Assembly: GCF_001999285.1 (NCBI RefSeq)
Contig: NZ_MLHN01000003.1
Location: forward strand, 166,275-230,274
Length of the DNA: 64,000 nucleotides
Direction of reading: 5' to 3'
DNA from: Rodentibacter genomosp. 1
Lineage (GTDB): Bacteria; Pseudomonadota; Gammaproteobacteria; Enterobacterales; Pasteurellaceae
Part shown: positions 10,119-20,947 of the stretch, piece by piece
Layout of the letters: every line of letters begins with the position of its first letter
Numbering within the stretch: position 1 is the stretch's first letter
Notes under the pieces: generated by a model
What the model saw: only the letters and a program-made list of their open reading frames with translations
Told to the model about the DNA's origin: nothing
The model's database searches: none
Translations under genes and position numbers: made by a program

Positions 10119-11054
10119 ATGAAAAATAACAAACTCCCTAGGTTTCAACGCACTTTTCTTGCCCCTAAATATTGGGGATTCTGGCTTGGACTTGCTCTTT
10201 GGCGTGCCATTTTACTGTTGCCCTACCCAATTTTACGCCACATCGGTAACGGCTTGGGCTGGCTTTTTTCCCGATTAAAAATCGGCAAACGCCGTGCTGC
10301 TATCGCGCACCGCAATCTTGAACTTTGCTTTCCTGAAATGTCGGAAAAAGAACGGGAAAATATCCTAAAAGAGAATTTGCGTGCTGTTGGTATGGCGATT
10401 ATTGAAACGGGTATGGCTTGGTTTTGGTCTGATGCCCGCATAAAAAAATGGTCGAAAATTGAGGGCTTACATCATCTCAAAGAGAGCCAACAAGACGGTA
10501 TTATTTTTGTCGGTGTCCATTTTCTCACTCTGGAACTAGGTGCGCGTATTGTGGGGTTACATCACCCGGGATTGGGCGTGTATCGCCCTAATGACAATCC
10601 TCTAATGGACTGGCTACAAACGCAAGGGCGTTTGCGTTCCAATAAAGATATGTTAGATCGTAAAGATCTTCGAGGTATGATTAAAGCCCTGCGCCAAGGT
10701 GAAACCATTTGGTATGCGCCTGATCACGATTATGGGCGAAAAAATGCGGTATTTGTACCATTTTTTGCCGTACCCGATGCTTGCACTACCACCGGCAGCT
10801 ACTATCTATTAAAATCCTCTCCGAAAAGTAAAATCGTTCCCTTTGCCCCTTTACGTAACAAAGATGGCTCAGGCTATACGGTGAGTATTTCCGCTCCTGT
10901 TGATTTTACCGATTTAGCGGATGAAACCTCTGTTGCCGCCAGGATGAATCAAGTGGTGGAAAAAGAAATTCTAAAAGGAGTAGCACAATATATGTGGTTA
11001 CACCGCCGTTTTAAAACACGCCCAAGTGAAAATGACCCAAGCCTTTATGATTAA
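10119..11054 (+). CDS. lpxL: Lipid A late acyltransferase LpxL/HtrB
   Basis: LpxL adds a secondary acyl chain to Kdo2-lipid IVA at the inner membrane. The 311-residue protein matches E. coli LpxL: NLELCFPEMSEKERE near residue 62, the catalytic HxxxxE in VGVHFLTLELGARI near 130, GVYRPNDNPLMDWLQ near 155 and the C-terminal QYMWLHRRFKTRP. A hydrophobic N-terminal segment anchors it. The ATG at 10119 was chosen because GGAG lies seven bases upstream; ATGs at 10044 and 10113 are less well placed. In H. influenzae this is htrB. Confidence 0.95.
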   Translation: MKNNKLPRFQRTFLAPKYWGFWLGLALWRAILLLPYPILRHIGNGLGWLFSRLKIGKRRAAIAHRNLELCFPEMSEKERENILKENLRAVGMAIIETGMAWFWSDARIKKWSKIEGLHHLKESQQDGIIFVGVHFLTLELGARIVGLHHPGLGVYRPNDNPLMDWLQTQGRLRSNKDMLDRKDLRGMIKALRQGETIWYAPDHDYGRKNAVFVPFFAVPDACTTTGSYYLLKSSPKSKIVPFAPLRNKDGSGYTVSISAPVDFTDLADETSVAARMNQVVEKEILKGVAQYMWLHRRFKTRPSENDPSLYD

Positions 11055-11126
11055 AAGTGCGGTCGAAAATGACTGCACTTTTTGATACACTCTTTCGCAA
11101 TTTTTTCATATTTAACGAATAACCAA

Positions 11127-13025
11127 ATGACAGCCAATTATTCAGCTCAAGAAATTACCGTATTAAAAGATCTCGAACCGGTGAAAATCCGCCCGGGTAT
11201 GTACACTGACACCACCCGTCCAAACCACCTTGCCCAAGAAGTCATTGATAACAGTGTGGATGAAGCCCTTGCCGGATTCGCCACAAAAATTGAAGTGATT
11301 TTGCACGCTGATCAATCGCTTGAAGTCATTGATAACGGTCGGGGAATGCCCGTGGATATTCACCCGACAGAGGGCGTGTCAGGCGTGGAAGTGATTTTAA
11401 CCAAACTTCACGCCGGTGGTAAATTTTCCAATAAAAACTATGAATTCGCCGGTGGTTTGCACGGCGTAGGGATTTCTGTGGTGAATGCCCTTTCCGAGCG
11501 AGTGGATATTCAAGTCAAACGCAATGGCGAAGTATATAAAATCGCTTTTGAAAATGGGCTAAAAGTGGAAGAATTGGAAGTGGTCGGCACCTGCGGCAGA
11601 CGCACTACCGGTACGACCGTTCACTTCAAACCTAACCCGAAATATTTCGATAGTGCAAAATTTTCCGTCAGTCGCTTACGCCATTTATTGCGTGCCAAAG
11701 CCGTGTTATGTTCAGGGCTGGAAATTAAATTCACGGATAAAATCAACAACACACAAGATGTATGGCTATATGAAGACGGTTTGTCCGACTATCTTATTGA
11801 AGCTGTCAACGGTTATGAAACCTTGCCGGAAAAACCTTTCGTGGGCGAATTTAAAGGCAATAATGAAGCGGTCAGTTGGGCATTATTATGGCTGCCTGAG
11901 GGCGGAGAATTGATCGGTGAAAGCTATGTAAATTTGATCCCAACTATTCAAGGCGGCACACACGTCAATGGTTTACGCCAAGGTTTGCTTGATGCGATTC
12001 GTGAATTTTGCGAATTTCGCAATCTGCTCCCTCGTGGTGTTAAGCTCACCGCTGATGATATTTGGGATCGTTGTGCTTATATTCTCTCGCTCAAAATGCA
12101 AGATGCCCAATTTGCCGGACAAACCAAAGAACGCTTATCATCTCGTCAAAGTGCAGTCTTTGTCAGCGGCGTTTTAAAAGATGCCTTCAGCCTATGGCTT
12201 AACCAAAATGTCCAAGATGCGGAAAAACTGGCAGAAATGGCGATCAGCTCTGCCCAACGCCGTTTGCGTGCCGCCAAAAAAGTGGTGCGGAAAAAACTGG
12301 TAAGCGGCCCGGCATTACCGGGTAAATTAGCAGATTGTGGTTCACAAGATCTGGAAAAAACTGAATTATTTTTAGTGGAAGGGGATTCTGCGGGCGGCTC
12401 GGCAAAACAAGCCCGAGATCGGGAATATCAGGCAATCTTGCCGTTACGGGGAAAAATTTTGAACACCTGGGAGGTTTCACCGGAACAGGTTCTCGGTTCC
12501 ACAGAGATTCACGATATCGCGGTGGCATTAGGCATCGATCCGGACAGTGATGATCTGTCCCAACTACGCTACGGAAAAGTCTGTATCCTCGCTGATGCCG
12601 ACTCAGACGGTTTACACATTGCGACATTACTTTGTGCCTTATTCTTACGTCATTTCCCCAAATTAGTACAAGAGGGACACGTTTATGTGGCAATGCCCCC
12701 TCTTTACCGCATTGATTTAAATAAAGAAGTGTTCTACGCCTTGGATGAAGGGGAAAAAGAGGCAATTTTAGATCGCCTGAAAAATAAAAAAGGTAAACCA
12801 AATGTTCAACGTTTTAAAGGTTTGGGTGAAATGAATCCTTCTCAATTACGGGAAACCACCATGGATCCGAATACCCGCCGTTTGGTGCAATTAACCTACA
12901 ATTCAGAAGAAGAACAAGGTACAGAAACCTTAGAATTGATGGATATGTTGTTGGCGAAAAAACGTTCCGAAGATCGAAAAAATTGGCTACAAACCAAAGG
13001 CGATCAAGTGGATTTAACGGTGTAA
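11127..13025 (+). CDS. parE: DNA topoisomerase IV subunit B
   Basis: ParE is the ATPase subunit of topoisomerase IV, which unlinks replicated chromosomes. The 632-residue protein has the GHKL ATPase fold ([13 protein letters not shown] near residue 35, DNGRGMP near 70, [13 protein letters not shown] near 110) and a TOPRIM domain with [13 protein letters not shown] near 415 and DADSDGLHI near 490. The ATG at 11127 is selected because it gives the family length; a frame from 11082 would add 15 residues of leader. parC follows after 13 bases in the same operon. Confidence 0.97.
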   Translation: MTANYSAQEITVLKDLEPVKIRPGMYTDTTRPNHLAQEVIDNSVDEALAGFATKIEVILHADQSLEVIDNGRGMPVDIHPTEGVSGVEVILTKLHAGGKFSNKNYEFAGGLHGVGISVVNALSERVDIQVKRNGEVYKIAFENGLKVEELEVVGTCGRRTTGTTVHFKPNPKYFDSAKFSVSRLRHLLRAKAVLCSGLEIKFTDKINNTQDVWLYEDGLSDYLIEAVNGYETLPEKPFVGEFKGNNEAVSWALLWLPEGGELIGESYVNLIPTIQGGTHVNGLRQGLLDAIREFCEFRNLLPRGVKLTADDIWDRCAYILSLKMQDAQFAGQTKERLSSRQSAVFVSGVLKDAFSLWLNQNVQDAEKLAEMAISSAQRRLRAAKKVVRKKLVSGPALPGKLADCGSQDLEKTELFLVEGDSAGGSAKQARDREYQAILPLRGKILNTWEVSPEQVLGSTEIHDIAVALGIDPDSDDLSQLRYGKVCILADADSDGLHIATLLCALFLRHFPKLVQEGHVYVAMPPLYRIDLNKEVFYALDEGEKEAILDRLKNKKGKPNVQRFKGLGEMNPSQLRETTMDPNTRRLVQLTYNSEEEQGTETLELMDMLLAKKRSEDRKNWLQTKGDQVDLTV

Positions 13026-13038
13026 TGGGAAAATTTAT

Positions 13039-15297
13039 ATGAGTACAAATATCAACTATGAAGGCATTGAGCAAATGCCGCTCCGCACTTTTACCGAAAG
13101 TGCCTATCTTAATTATTCCATGTACGTCATTATGGATCGTGCATTGCCTTTTATTGGCGATGGCTTAAAACCCGTACAACGCCGTATTGTCTATGCCATG
13201 TCAGAACTTGGCTTAAATGCCACCGCAAAATACAAAAAGTCCGCACGGACGGTGGGGGATGTGTTGGGTAAATTCCACCCTCACGGGGATTCCGCTTGCT
13301 ATGAAGCCATGGTATTGATGGCCCAACCCTTTTCTTATCGTTATCCATTGGTGGACGGTCAAGGTAACTGGGGTGCGCCTGATGATCCCAAATCTTTTGC
13401 GGCAATGCGTTATACGGAATCACGCCTGTCCAAAATTTCTGAAATTTTACTGTCCGAACTCGGACAAGGCACGGTAGATTATCAACCGAACTTTGACGGT
13501 ACGTTAGAAGAACCGCAATATTTGCCTGCACGTTTACCCCATATCTTACTTAACGGTACAACAGGGATTGCGGTAGGAATGGCAACGGATATTCCCCCTC
13601 ATAATATTAATGAAATTGCCGATGCTGCCGTTTTATTACTTGATAGTCCCAAAGCTAATCTTGATGATCTATTAAACATTGTACAAGGGCCGGATTTTCC
13701 AACTGAAGCAGAAATTATTTCGCCAAAAACGGAAATTCGTAAAATTTACGAACAAGGCCGTGGCTCGATAAAAATGCGTGCGACATGGAAAAAAGAAGAC
13801 GGGGAAATTATTATTTCCGCCCTGCCACACCAAGCTTCGCCCTCTAAAATCATTGCGCAAATTGCCGATCAAATGACGGCGAAAAAATTGCCGATGGTGG
13901 AAGATATTCGTGATGAAGCCGATCACGAAAACCCGATTCGTATTGTCATCGTGCCTCGTTCCAATCGGGTGGATACCGATGCCCTCATGGCACATTTATT
14001 CGCCACCACCGATCTGGAAAAAAGCTATCGGGTGAATATGAATATGATTGGGCTTGATCATAAACCGGCAGTAAAAGGGTTAGTGCAAATTCTCAATGAA
14101 TGGCTACATTTCCGCCGCACTACGGTGACACGCCGTTTGCAATATCGTCTTGATAAAGTGCTTTCCCGTCTGCATATTTTAGAAGGATTAATGATTGCCT
14201 TCTTAAATATTGATGAAGTCATTGAGATTATTCGCCATGAGGATGATCCCAAAACAGAACTCATGGCACGCTTTAACTTAAGTGATGAGCAAGCCGATGC
14301 GATTTTAAACTTACGCTTGCGTCACTTAGCAAAATTAGAGGAGCACCAACTTCGTGCCGAACAAAATGAGTTGGAAAAAGAGCGGTCAAATTTAGAAGCG
14401 ATTTTAGGCTCTGAACGTCGTCTCAATACGCTCATTAAGAAAGAAATCCAAGAAGATGCTAAGAAATACGCCAGTCCACGGATGTCACAATTAGTCGAAC
14501 GTGAAGAAGCCAAAGCGATTTCAGAAAGCGAAATGACACCGGCAGAACCGGTTACTGTTATTTTGTCGGAAATGGGCTGGGTACGCTGTGCCAAAGGGCA
14601 TGATATTGATCCAAAAGCATTAAGTTATAAAGCCGGTGATGGTTATCGCGCTCATGCTTGTGGTAAAAGCAACCAAGCTGCCGTATTTATTGACAGCACC
14701 GGACGCAGCTATGCCGTTGATCCGCTCACCCTGCCCTCTGCCCGCTCACAGGGCGAACCACTTACAGGTAGATTAACTCTGCCTGTTGGTGCCACTATTG
14801 AGCATGTCATCATGGAAGCGGATCAACAGGAATTATTGATGTCATCTGATGCGGGCTATGGATTCATTTGTAAATTTGAAGATCTAATTGCACGTAACAA
14901 AGCAGGAAAAGCCTTGATTTCTTTACCAGAAAATGCCAAAGTGTTGCCGCCAAAAATTCTGTCGGATTCAAGCGCACTTCTCGTTGCCTTGACTTCAGCC
15001 GGCAGAATGTTAATTTTCCCGGTACAAGATTTACCGGTATTATCAAAAGGTAAAGGCAATAAAATCGTGAGTATTTCTGCGACTCATGCAAAAGATCGTA
15101 GCGAATTATTAGTGAAATTATTGCTCATTTCAGATCAAGCCGCTCTTGAGTTCCACTCCGGCAAACGAAAAATGACATTAAAGCCAGAAGATCTGCAAAA
15201 GTTCCGCACAGAACGAGGCAGAAAAGGATCGCAACTCCCCCGAGGCTTACACAGCAATGTGGATATTACGGTGATTGATCCTGAACACAACACATAA
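13039..15297 (+). CDS. parC: DNA topoisomerase IV subunit A
   Basis: ParC is the DNA-cleaving subunit of topoisomerase IV. The 752-residue protein has the catalytic tyrosine in [12 protein letters not shown] near residue 120. The quinolone-resistance region reads [13 protein letters not shown], with the serine and glutamate of the susceptible type. The C-terminal beta-pinwheel covers roughly residues 490-740. It follows parE closely and ends the pair; gltS begins 33 bases later with its own ribosome-binding site. Confidence 0.97.
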   Translation: MSTNINYEGIEQMPLRTFTESAYLNYSMYVIMDRALPFIGDGLKPVQRRIVYAMSELGLNATAKYKKSARTVGDVLGKFHPHGDSACYEAMVLMAQPFSYRYPLVDGQGNWGAPDDPKSFAAMRYTESRLSKISEILLSELGQGTVDYQPNFDGTLEEPQYLPARLPHILLNGTTGIAVGMATDIPPHNINEIADAAVLLLDSPKANLDDLLNIVQGPDFPTEAEIISPKTEIRKIYEQGRGSIKMRATWKKEDGEIIISALPHQASPSKIIAQIADQMTAKKLPMVEDIRDEADHENPIRIVIVPRSNRVDTDALMAHLFATTDLEKSYRVNMNMIGLDHKPAVKGLVQILNEWLHFRRTTVTRRLQYRLDKVLSRLHILEGLMIAFLNIDEVIEIIRHEDDPKTELMARFNLSDEQADAILNLRLRHLAKLEEHQLRAEQNELEKERSNLEAILGSERRLNTLIKKEIQEDAKKYASPRMSQLVEREEAKAISESEMTPAEPVTVILSEMGWVRCAKGHDIDPKALSYKAGDGYRAHACGKSNQAAVFIDSTGRSYAVDPLTLPSARSQGEPLTGRLTLPVGATIEHVIMEADQQELLMSSDAGYGFICKFEDLIARNKAGKALISLPENAKVLPPKILSDSSALLVALTSAGRMLIFPVQDLPVLSKGKGNKIVSISATHAKDRSELLVKLLLISDQAALEFHSGKRKMTLKPEDLQKFRTERGRKGSQLPRGLHSNVDITVIDPEHNT

Positions 15298-15330
15298 ATT
15301 TTCCAAAACAAACTAAGAGGAGAATACTTC

Positions 15331-16545
15331 GTGAATATTGTTTTCGATACTTATCAAACACTGGCACTCGCCAGCCTTGTTTTATTATTAGGCTATTTTT
15401 TAGTAAAACGCATTAGCGTACTGAAAAACTTTAATATTCCTGAACCGGTTGTCGGCGGTTTTATTATCGCTATCGCATTGACAATTTGGTATCAAATAGA
15501 TGGTACTTCATTTACCTTTGAGAAAAGCCTACAAACCACAATGATGTTAGTTTTCTTCTCATCAATCGGTTTAAGTGCAAATTTTGCCCGTTTAATTAAA
15601 GGTGGAAAACCATTAATTATTTTTCTTTTTGTTGCCGCGGCGTTAATTTTCTTCCAAAACGTGATCGGTATTGCTGGCACTCAGATTTTAGGTATTGACC
15701 CTGCCTATGGTTTATTAGCGGGCTCCGTCACCTTAACCGGTGGTCATGGTACCGGTGCGGCTTGGGCTGAAACCTTCATCAAGGAATTTAACTTACCGGC
15801 GGCAACAGAAATTGCCATGGCTTGTGCTACATTCGGTTTAGTTTTCGGCGGTATTATTGGCGGCCCGGTAGCACGTTTCTTGCTAAATCGTCAAAAACAA
15901 GGGGAAAACCCGGAAAATGATGAAGTAGATGATGTCCAAGAAGCCTTTGAGCATCCAACCTACCAACGTAAAGTCAATGCACGTTCTATCATTGAAACCA
16001 TTGCAATGATGTCTTTCTGTCTATTGATCGGTCAATATCTAGACAGCGTGACAAAAGGTACGGCATTACAATTACCAACCTTCGTTTGGTGTTTATTTAC
16101 CGGCGTTATCATTCGTAATGCATTAGCACATATCTTCAAATTCCGTGTGGCAGATTCAGCTATTGATGTTCTCGGCAGTGTGGGATTATCTATCTTCTTA
16201 GCCATTGCCTTGATGTCATTAAAACTTTGGGAATTAGCCGGCCTTGCAACAGATGTATTAATTATCCTAGCAATTCAAGTTGCCTTTATGGCGTTCTTCG
16301 CTATTTATGTGACTTATCGTGCCATGGGTAAAGATTACGATGCGATCGTACTCAGTGCGGGACACTGTGGTTTCGGTTTAGGTGCAACACCAACTGCAGT
16401 AGCAAATATGCAAGCAATCACTAGCCGTTTCGGTGCGTCTCACAAGGCTTTCTTAATCGTACCAATGGTGGGTGCATTTTTTATTGACTTAATTAATGCC
16501 TCACTATTAAAAGTTTTCTTAGCTGTGGTGACTTATCTACACTAA
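15331..16545 (+). CDS. gltS: Sodium/glutamate symporter
   Basis: GltS imports glutamate with sodium through the inner membrane. The 404-residue polytopic protein carries both conserved re-entrant loop motifs: SVTLTGGHGTGAAWAETF near residue 132 and SAGHCGFGLGATPTAVANM near 342. The end, FLIVPMVGAFFIDLINA, is also typical. Translation starts at GTG (15331) behind AGAGGAGA. Closeness to parC suggests read-through, and a hairpin terminator follows. Confidence 0.95.
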   Translation: MNIVFDTYQTLALASLVLLLGYFLVKRISVLKNFNIPEPVVGGFIIAIALTIWYQIDGTSFTFEKSLQTTMMLVFFSSIGLSANFARLIKGGKPLIIFLFVAAALIFFQNVIGIAGTQILGIDPAYGLLAGSVTLTGGHGTGAAWAETFIKEFNLPAATEIAMACATFGLVFGGIIGGPVARFLLNRQKQGENPENDEVDDVQEAFEHPTYQRKVNARSIIETIAMMSFCLLIGQYLDSVTKGTALQLPTFVWCLFTGVIIRNALAHIFKFRVADSAIDVLGSVGLSIFLAIALMSLKLWELAGLATDVLIILAIQVAFMAFFAIYVTYRAMGKDYDAIVLSAGHCGFGLGATPTAVANMQAITSRFGASHKAFLIVPMVGAFFIDLINASLLKVFLAVVTYLH

Positions 16546-16554
16546 TAATGTGTA

Positions 16555-16585
16555 AAAAAGAGCGGTAAAATTGACCGCTCTTTTT
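16555..16585 (+). terminator. Terminator of gltS
   Basis: AAGAGCGGT and ACCGCTCTT pair across a short A/T loop and are followed by T residues. This is a one-base variant of the uptake sequence (AGCGGT for TGCGGT). Confidence 0.85.
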
Positions 16586-16587
16586 AT

Positions 16588-16750
16588 TTTGTAACAATTG
16601 TATAAATCTGTTTTTTGGTTAGATTGTAGGAACACACTGCGTGTGTCCGCTATAAAATCAAATTATTTCAATATGTTAAAATTCGGACACACTCAGTGTG
16701 TCCCTACATATCGTTGAAATTTCTGTTTTTGTGCATTTGCTACATAATCC
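16588..16750. repeat. MITE/REPIN-like element, copy A
   Basis: Two palindromes face each other: GTAGG plus AACACACTGCGTGTGTCC (16627-16649), and GGACACACTCAGTGTGTCC plus CTAC (16685-16707). They are separated by about 35 AT-rich bases. The layout, a GTAG tetranucleotide followed by a hairpin and then an inverted copy, is that of REP doublets (REPINs). The right end reads TTTTTGTGCATTTGCTACAT and recurs in three other places in the window. The left end (GTAACAATTGTATAAATCTG) is a poor match to the expected inverted repeat. No transposase is nearby. Confidence 0.75.
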
Positions 16751-16756
16751 CCTATT

Positions 16757-17263
16757 TTAAACCTGATATTTTGTTTTATCGCCAATATCAAAATGCAATG
16801 GCATTCGCCATTTTTGAATGGCAAGTAACAACAGTAATACCCCTACAATCATTGAGAAGATCCGAGTCAGTATTCCGCTTTCAAATACCCAAACAAACCA
16901 GAGTATCGCCACAAAAATAGGCTGTAAATTTAATAATGGCACTCGGAAACAAAAATATTCTTTAAAACAAAGCCCACCTAAGGTGACTAATGCACCGCCT
17001 AGTGCCAGTTCGTGCCAACCTAAAATGAAGCAAACCAGAGCTAACCAAGTAGCAAATTGAAAGATTAAACGAAAATGTTTGAGATAAATATGCAAAGATG
17101 AGGCACAACAGGTCGCAGCAATTAAAATCGTGATTTCTGCCAAACTTGGCAACCAAGTCAATAGCAAAATACCAAAAGCGGCGACAACAAACCCGGTTCG
17201 ATAAATTATCACTGTGATGTTATCCCAAATATCCATTGGGGACTGAATATGTGGATCAGCCAT
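16757..17263 (-). CDS. DUF2301-like integral membrane protein
   Basis: The 168-residue protein has about six hydrophobic segments and a conserved-looking central block GALVTLGGLCFKEYFCFR near residue 90, followed by VPLLNLQPIFVAILWFVWV. I associate it with the DUF2301/COG5413 membrane proteins, whose function is unknown. It starts with AGGAGG close upstream. It lies 80 bases downstream of mpl on the same strand but behind an inverted uptake-sequence pair, so it is probably its own unit. Confidence 0.7.
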   Translation of the reverse strand: MADPHIQSPMDIWDNITVIIYRTGFVVAAFGILLLTWLPSLAEITILIAATCCASSLHIYLKHFRLIFQFATWLALVCFILGWHELALGGALVTLGGLCFKEYFCFRVPLLNLQPIFVAILWFVWVFESGILTRIFSMIVGVLLLLLAIQKWRMPLHFDIGDKTKYQV

Positions 17264-17293
17264 TTTTCCTCCTTTCTAGTCAAATAATAGAAC

Positions 17294-17335
17294 AAAAGTG
17301 CGGTTAAAAAACACATGATTTTCTAACCGCACTTT
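17294..17335. terminator. Inverted uptake-sequence pair after mpl
   Basis: AAAAGTGCGGTTA and TAACCGCACTTT are inverted about an 18-base loop, ten bases past the mpl stop. It likely ends mpl transcription. Confidence 0.7.
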
Positions 17336-17344
17336 CATCAAAAA

Positions 17345-18700
17345 TTATTTTAGTCTATCTAAAATTTTTTGGTGGATACCGCCAAAACTACCGTTTGACA
17401 TCACAAGGATATGATCTGTTGGTTGGGCTTCTTCGACGATCATATTAACCAACTTATCAAGGTTTGCACTCCAATATGCAGGTTGCACACATTGTGAAGC
17501 AATTTCTGCGACTTCCCAAGGAATATTATCCGGCTGCAACATAAAGACGACATCTGCTCTGCCTAATGCCGGTGCAATTTCATCTTTATGCACGCCCATT
17601 TTCATCGTATTTGAACGAGGTTCTAGTACCGCAAGAATACGGACACCCCCACCGACTTTATCACGCAATGCCGTTAAGGTGGCAAGAATAGCTTCGGGAT
17701 GATGAGCAAAATCATCGTAAACCGTGATACCATTGACTTCCCCTTTCACTTCTAGGCGACGTTTCGCATTAATAAAAGAACCTAATGCTTCACAAGCTTT
17801 CTCAACAGATACCCCTACGTGATAAGCTGCGGCGATTGCCATTAATGCATTATGCATATTATGCACGCCAACTACATTCCATTTTACTTCAGCCACTTTT
17901 TCGCCATGATGGAATACCGCAAAATGGGAAGCGTCAGTTGTTAGACGTTCTGCAAACCATTCCTTATCTTTTCCAAGAAACTGTTGTTCAGACCAACATC
18001 CCATAGCTAATGTTTCCTTTACACTTTGCTCATCAGCAAAAGAAAGAATACGCCCACTACTTGGAATAGTCCGAATCATATGATGAAATTGGCGTTGAAT
18101 CGCATTCAAATCATCAAAAATATCCGCATGATCAAAACTGATGTTATTAATAATTAAGGTTTTAGGATTGTAATGCACAAACTTAGAACGCTTATCAAAA
18201 AATGCCGTGTCATATTCATCTGCCTCAATGACAAAAAAATTGCTTTCTCCTAAACGGGCGGAAGTCCAGAAGTTACCGGCAATTCCACCAATTAAAAAGC
18301 CGGGTTTTAAGCCGTTTTGTTCCAAGATCCAGGTCAGCATACCGGTTGTGGTGGTTTTTCCATGGGTACCTGAAACCGCCAAAACCCAACGATTTCTTAA
18401 TAAATTATCATGTAGCCATTGTGGGCCGGAAGTATAAGGCAAACGATTTTCCAATACGTACTCGACACAAGGATTACTACGTTTTAGGGCATTTCCAATC
18501 ATCACCATATCCGGTGCGGGTTGAAGTTGTTCAACATCATAATTAGGGATAATATCAATCCCTTGTTCTTGTAAAAAGGTACTCATCGGTGGATAGACAT
18601 TCGTATCTGATCCCGTCACTTTATAGCCCATCTGTTTGGCAATCATCGCCACGCCCCCCATAAATGTGCCGCAAATACCTAAAATATGAATATGCTTCAT
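17345..18700 (-). CDS. mpl: UDP-MurNAc-tripeptide ligase Mpl (murein recycling)
   Basis: Mpl joins recycled L-Ala-D-Glu-meso-DAP tripeptide to UDP-MurNAc in the cytoplasm. The 451-residue protein has the N-terminal nucleotide fold HILGICGTFMGGVA, the Mur-ligase P-loop VSGTHGKTTTTGML near residue 110, EADEYDTAFFDKRSKF near 160 (typical of Mpl rather than MurC) and YDDFAHHPEAI near 335. Length and motifs fit. It is a single gene followed by an uptake-sequence terminator. Confidence 0.95.
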   Translation of the reverse strand: MKHIHILGICGTFMGGVAMIAKQMGYKVTGSDTNVYPPMSTFLQEQGIDIIPNYDVEQLQPAPDMVMIGNALKRSNPCVEYVLENRLPYTSGPQWLHDNLLRNRWVLAVSGTHGKTTTTGMLTWILEQNGLKPGFLIGGIAGNFWTSARLGESNFFVIEADEYDTAFFDKRSKFVHYNPKTLIINNISFDHADIFDDLNAIQRQFHHMIRTIPSSGRILSFADEQSVKETLAMGCWSEQQFLGKDKEWFAERLTTDASHFAVFHHGEKVAEVKWNVVGVHNMHNALMAIAAAYHVGVSVEKACEALGSFINAKRRLEVKGEVNGITVYDDFAHHPEAILATLTALRDKVGGGVRILAVLEPRSNTMKMGVHKDEIAPALGRADVVFMLQPDNIPWEVAEIASQCVQPAYWSANLDKLVNMIVEEAQPTDHILVMSNGSFGGIHQKILDRLK

Positions 18701-18759
18701 TTGTAATCTCTTTTATAAAAAATGAAAAATATGATAAATCAACTCAAAGTGTGAGTAAA

Positions 18760-18786
18760 CAAAGGCTTATTCTACAAGCCTTTTTA
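18760..18786 (-). terminator. Terminator of metC
   Basis: AAGGCTT pairs with AAGCCTT across a six-base loop, 17 bases past the metC stop, with a short T-rich tail on the minus strand. Confidence 0.7.
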
Positions 18787-18802
18787 CTCATCATAAAACC
18801 TG

Positions 18803-19993
18803 TCACGCAATTCGTTCAAAACCGGCTTTTAAATCATTAATTAATTCATCAGGATCTTCAAAACCAATATGCACACGAATCAGTGAGCCTGTGAGTTTTC
18901 TTTTGATACTCGGGCGAATTTTGGCAATTTCTTCCGGTTGATTGCATAAAATTAAGGATTCAAATCCTCCCCATGAATATGCCATGGTGAATAGTTTGAA
19001 ATGATCCATAAATTGGGCGACTTGCTCATCTGTCAAACGTTGAGTTAATTCAAAGGAAAATAAACCGCTCGAGCCATTAAAATCACGTTGGAAAAATTCA
19101 TGTCCCGGGCAACTTGGTAAAGCCGGGTGATAGACTGCCTTCATTTGTGGCTGCTCACTTAACCATTTTGCGATTTTGATACTACTTTCATGATGCTGTT
19201 TTAATCGCACCGCTAAAGTGCGAATCCCTCTTGCCGTCATATAAGCGGAATCCGCATCGACCATTTGCCCCATTAAATAGGAATGCTCTCGTAGCTGATC
19301 CCAAGTACGATCATTTGCTACCGCTGTGCCTATCATCACATCCGAATGCCCCACCAAATATTTCGTCCCAGCTTGAATAGAAATATCAATCCCATGCTCT
19401 AATGCTTTAAATAACACACCAGCCGACCACGTGTTATCAATCATAATCACAATTTCAGGATTTACCGAACGGGCCACTTTCACGAGAGTCGGAATATCTG
19501 GCACTTCCATGGTAATAGAACTTGGTGATTCTAAAAAAAGAACCTTGGTATTTGGTTGAATAAGCTGGGCGATATTCTCACCAATTAAAGGATCATAATA
19601 GGTAGTATCAATCTGCATTTTTTTCAAAACAATATTGCAGAAATCTTGTGTAGGTTCATAGGCAGCACCGCTCATCAAAATATGATCACCCGTTTTTACA
19701 AAAGATAAGATGGTATTTGTCACGGCAGCTGCCCCACAAGGGTAAAGATAACAGCCTGCCCCCCCTTCCATTTCACACATTAGATCTTGTAACGCAAAAT
19801 GCGTGAGTGTACCTCTGCGACCATAAAATAATTCACCTTTATAACGATTTTTCGTGCAGTGTTTTTTATCCGCTATCGTATCAAAAACCAGTGAAGATGC
19901 CCGTTGAACAACAGGATTAACTGCCCCCTGAGAAAATCGTTTATCTCGTCCACTATGGACAAGCAATGTGGATAATGAAGTATTTTTTGACAT
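18803..19993 (-). CDS. metC: Cystathionine beta-lyase
   Basis: MetC is a PLP enzyme that splits cystathionine to homocysteine in methionine synthesis. The 396-residue protein contains [13 protein letters not shown] near residue 25, [12 protein letters not shown] near 55, the Schiff-base lysine in [18 protein letters not shown] near 207 and [10 protein letters not shown] near 340, which match E. coli MetC. The ATG at 19993 sits six bases after AGGTGA; an ATG nine bases upstream is less well placed. metF, which supplies the methyl group in the same pathway, lies about 1.6 kb away but is not in an operon with it. Confidence 0.92.
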   Translation of the reverse strand: MSKNTSLSTLLVHSGRDKRFSQGAVNPVVQRASSLVFDTIADKKHCTKNRYKGELFYGRRGTLTHFALQDLMCEMEGGAGCYLYPCGAAAVTNTILSFVKTGDHILMSGAAYEPTQDFCNIVLKKMQIDTTYYDPLIGENIAQLIQPNTKVLFLESPSSITMEVPDIPTLVKVARSVNPEIVIMIDNTWSAGVLFKALEHGIDISIQAGTKYLVGHSDVMIGTAVANDRTWDQLREHSYLMGQMVDADSAYMTARGIRTLAVRLKQHHESSIKIAKWLSEQPQMKAVYHPALPSCPGHEFFQRDFNGSSGLFSFELTQRLTDEQVAQFMDHFKLFTMAYSWGGFESLILCNQPEEIAKIRPSIKRKLTGSLIRVHIGFEDPDELINDLKAGFERIA

Positions 19994-20076
19994 AAATTTC
20001 ACCTAATTTAAACAATACAAACAAGATAATGAAACAAAAGCACTATAAAAGTGTGGTTAAATTTTATAGAATGTTG

Positions 20077-20190
20077 CGGCATTGTGTAGCAAATGGGCAA
20101 AAACCGAAAATCCCAACAAATGTACGGATTGTTATATGTATCCCTACAAATGCCCTACAATCACTTTTGTGCAATCGCTACATAATGCCG
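20077..20190. repeat. MITE/REPIN-like element, copy C, with terminal inverted repeats
   Basis: The left end CGGCATTGTGTAGCAAATGG (20077-20096) is an inverted match, 16 of 20, to the right end (complement CGGCATTATGTAGCGATTGC, 20171-20190). Inside lie degraded GTAG/CTAC palindrome remnants. The right end matches copies A and B. The element sits 51 bases before the peroxiredoxin start, so it may carry or displace promoter elements. Confidence 0.7.
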
Positions 20191-20241
20191 GAATATTACC
20201 CGTTTTTTCTATCAATAAACTTTTAATAGAGGAATTAGACT

Positions 20242-20844
20242 ATGGTATTAGTAACTCGCCAAGCACCGGATTTTACTTCATCTGCAGTTTTAGGCAATGG
20301 TGAAATTGTTGATAATTTTAACTTCAAAAAACATATTGAAGGAAAAGCAGCCGTAATTTTCTTCTACCCATTAGATTTCACTTTCGTATGTCCGTCTGAA
20401 TTAATCGCATTCGATCACCGCTATGAGGAATTCAAAAAACGTGGTGTTGAAGTCGTTGGTGTATCTATTGATTCTCAATTCACCCACAATGCGTGGCGTA
20501 ATACACCAACTGAAAACGGTGGTATCGGCCAAGTTAAATATGCGTTAGCCGCTGATATTAAACATGAAATTGCCCAAGCGTACGGCATTGAACATCCAAC
20601 CGAAGGTGTCGCTCTGCGTGCTTCATTCTTAATTGACAAAAATGGTGTTGTTCGCCACCAAATCGTTAATGATCTTCCGTTAGGTCGCAATATTGATGAA
20701 ATGTTACGTATGGTCGATGCCCTACAATTCCACGAAGAACATGGTGATGTTTGTCCTGCCCAATGGGAAAAAGGCAAAGAAGGGATGAAAGATAATCCCG
20801 AAGGCGTTGCAAAATACTTAAAACAAAATGCGGATAAACTTTAA
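20242..20844 (+). CDS. Typical 2-Cys peroxiredoxin (AhpC/Prx1 type)
   Basis: This 200-residue peroxidase reduces H2O2 and alkyl hydroperoxides. The peroxidatic cysteine is in DFTFVCPSELIAF near residue 51, and the resolving cysteine is in HGDVCPAQWEKG near residue 171. The C-terminal tail continues past the resolving cysteine, as in Prx1-type enzymes. No ahpF follows, so thioredoxin or another reductant is likely. It is a single gene with AGAGGAAT before the ATG and a strong terminator after it. Confidence 0.93.
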   Translation: MVLVTRQAPDFTSSAVLGNGEIVDNFNFKKHIEGKAAVIFFYPLDFTFVCPSELIAFDHRYEEFKKRGVEVVGVSIDSQFTHNAWRNTPTENGGIGQVKYALAADIKHEIAQAYGIEHPTEGVALRASFLIDKNGVVRHQIVNDLPLGRNIDEMLRMVDALQFHEEHGDVCPAQWEKGKEGMKDNPEGVAKYLKQNADKL

Positions 20845-20865
20845 TCTTTATCAAATCTTTACAAT

Positions 20866-20890
20866 AAAGCCACATTACGTGGCTTTTTTT
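20866..20890 (+). terminator. Terminator of the peroxiredoxin gene
   Basis: AAAGCCAC pairs with GTGGCTTT across a five-base loop, followed by T residues. Confidence 0.9.
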
Positions 20891-20947
20891 ATCACCTGAT
20901 ATCCTTTAGAATAAGTCCATCTCTAACCAAAGTGCGGTTAATTTTCT

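Noticed and set aside
12244..12801. Long open frame (185 codons) antisense to parE
   Set aside because: It lies wholly inside parE on the other strand, has no ribosome-binding site or family resemblance, and reflects codon bias of the real gene.
13240..13320. Quinolone-resistance mutation in parC
   Set aside because: The region reads [10 protein letters not shown] with the wild-type serine and glutamate.
13151..13531. Open frame of 126 codons antisense to parC
   Set aside because: Shadow of a conserved gene; composition is atypical for protein.
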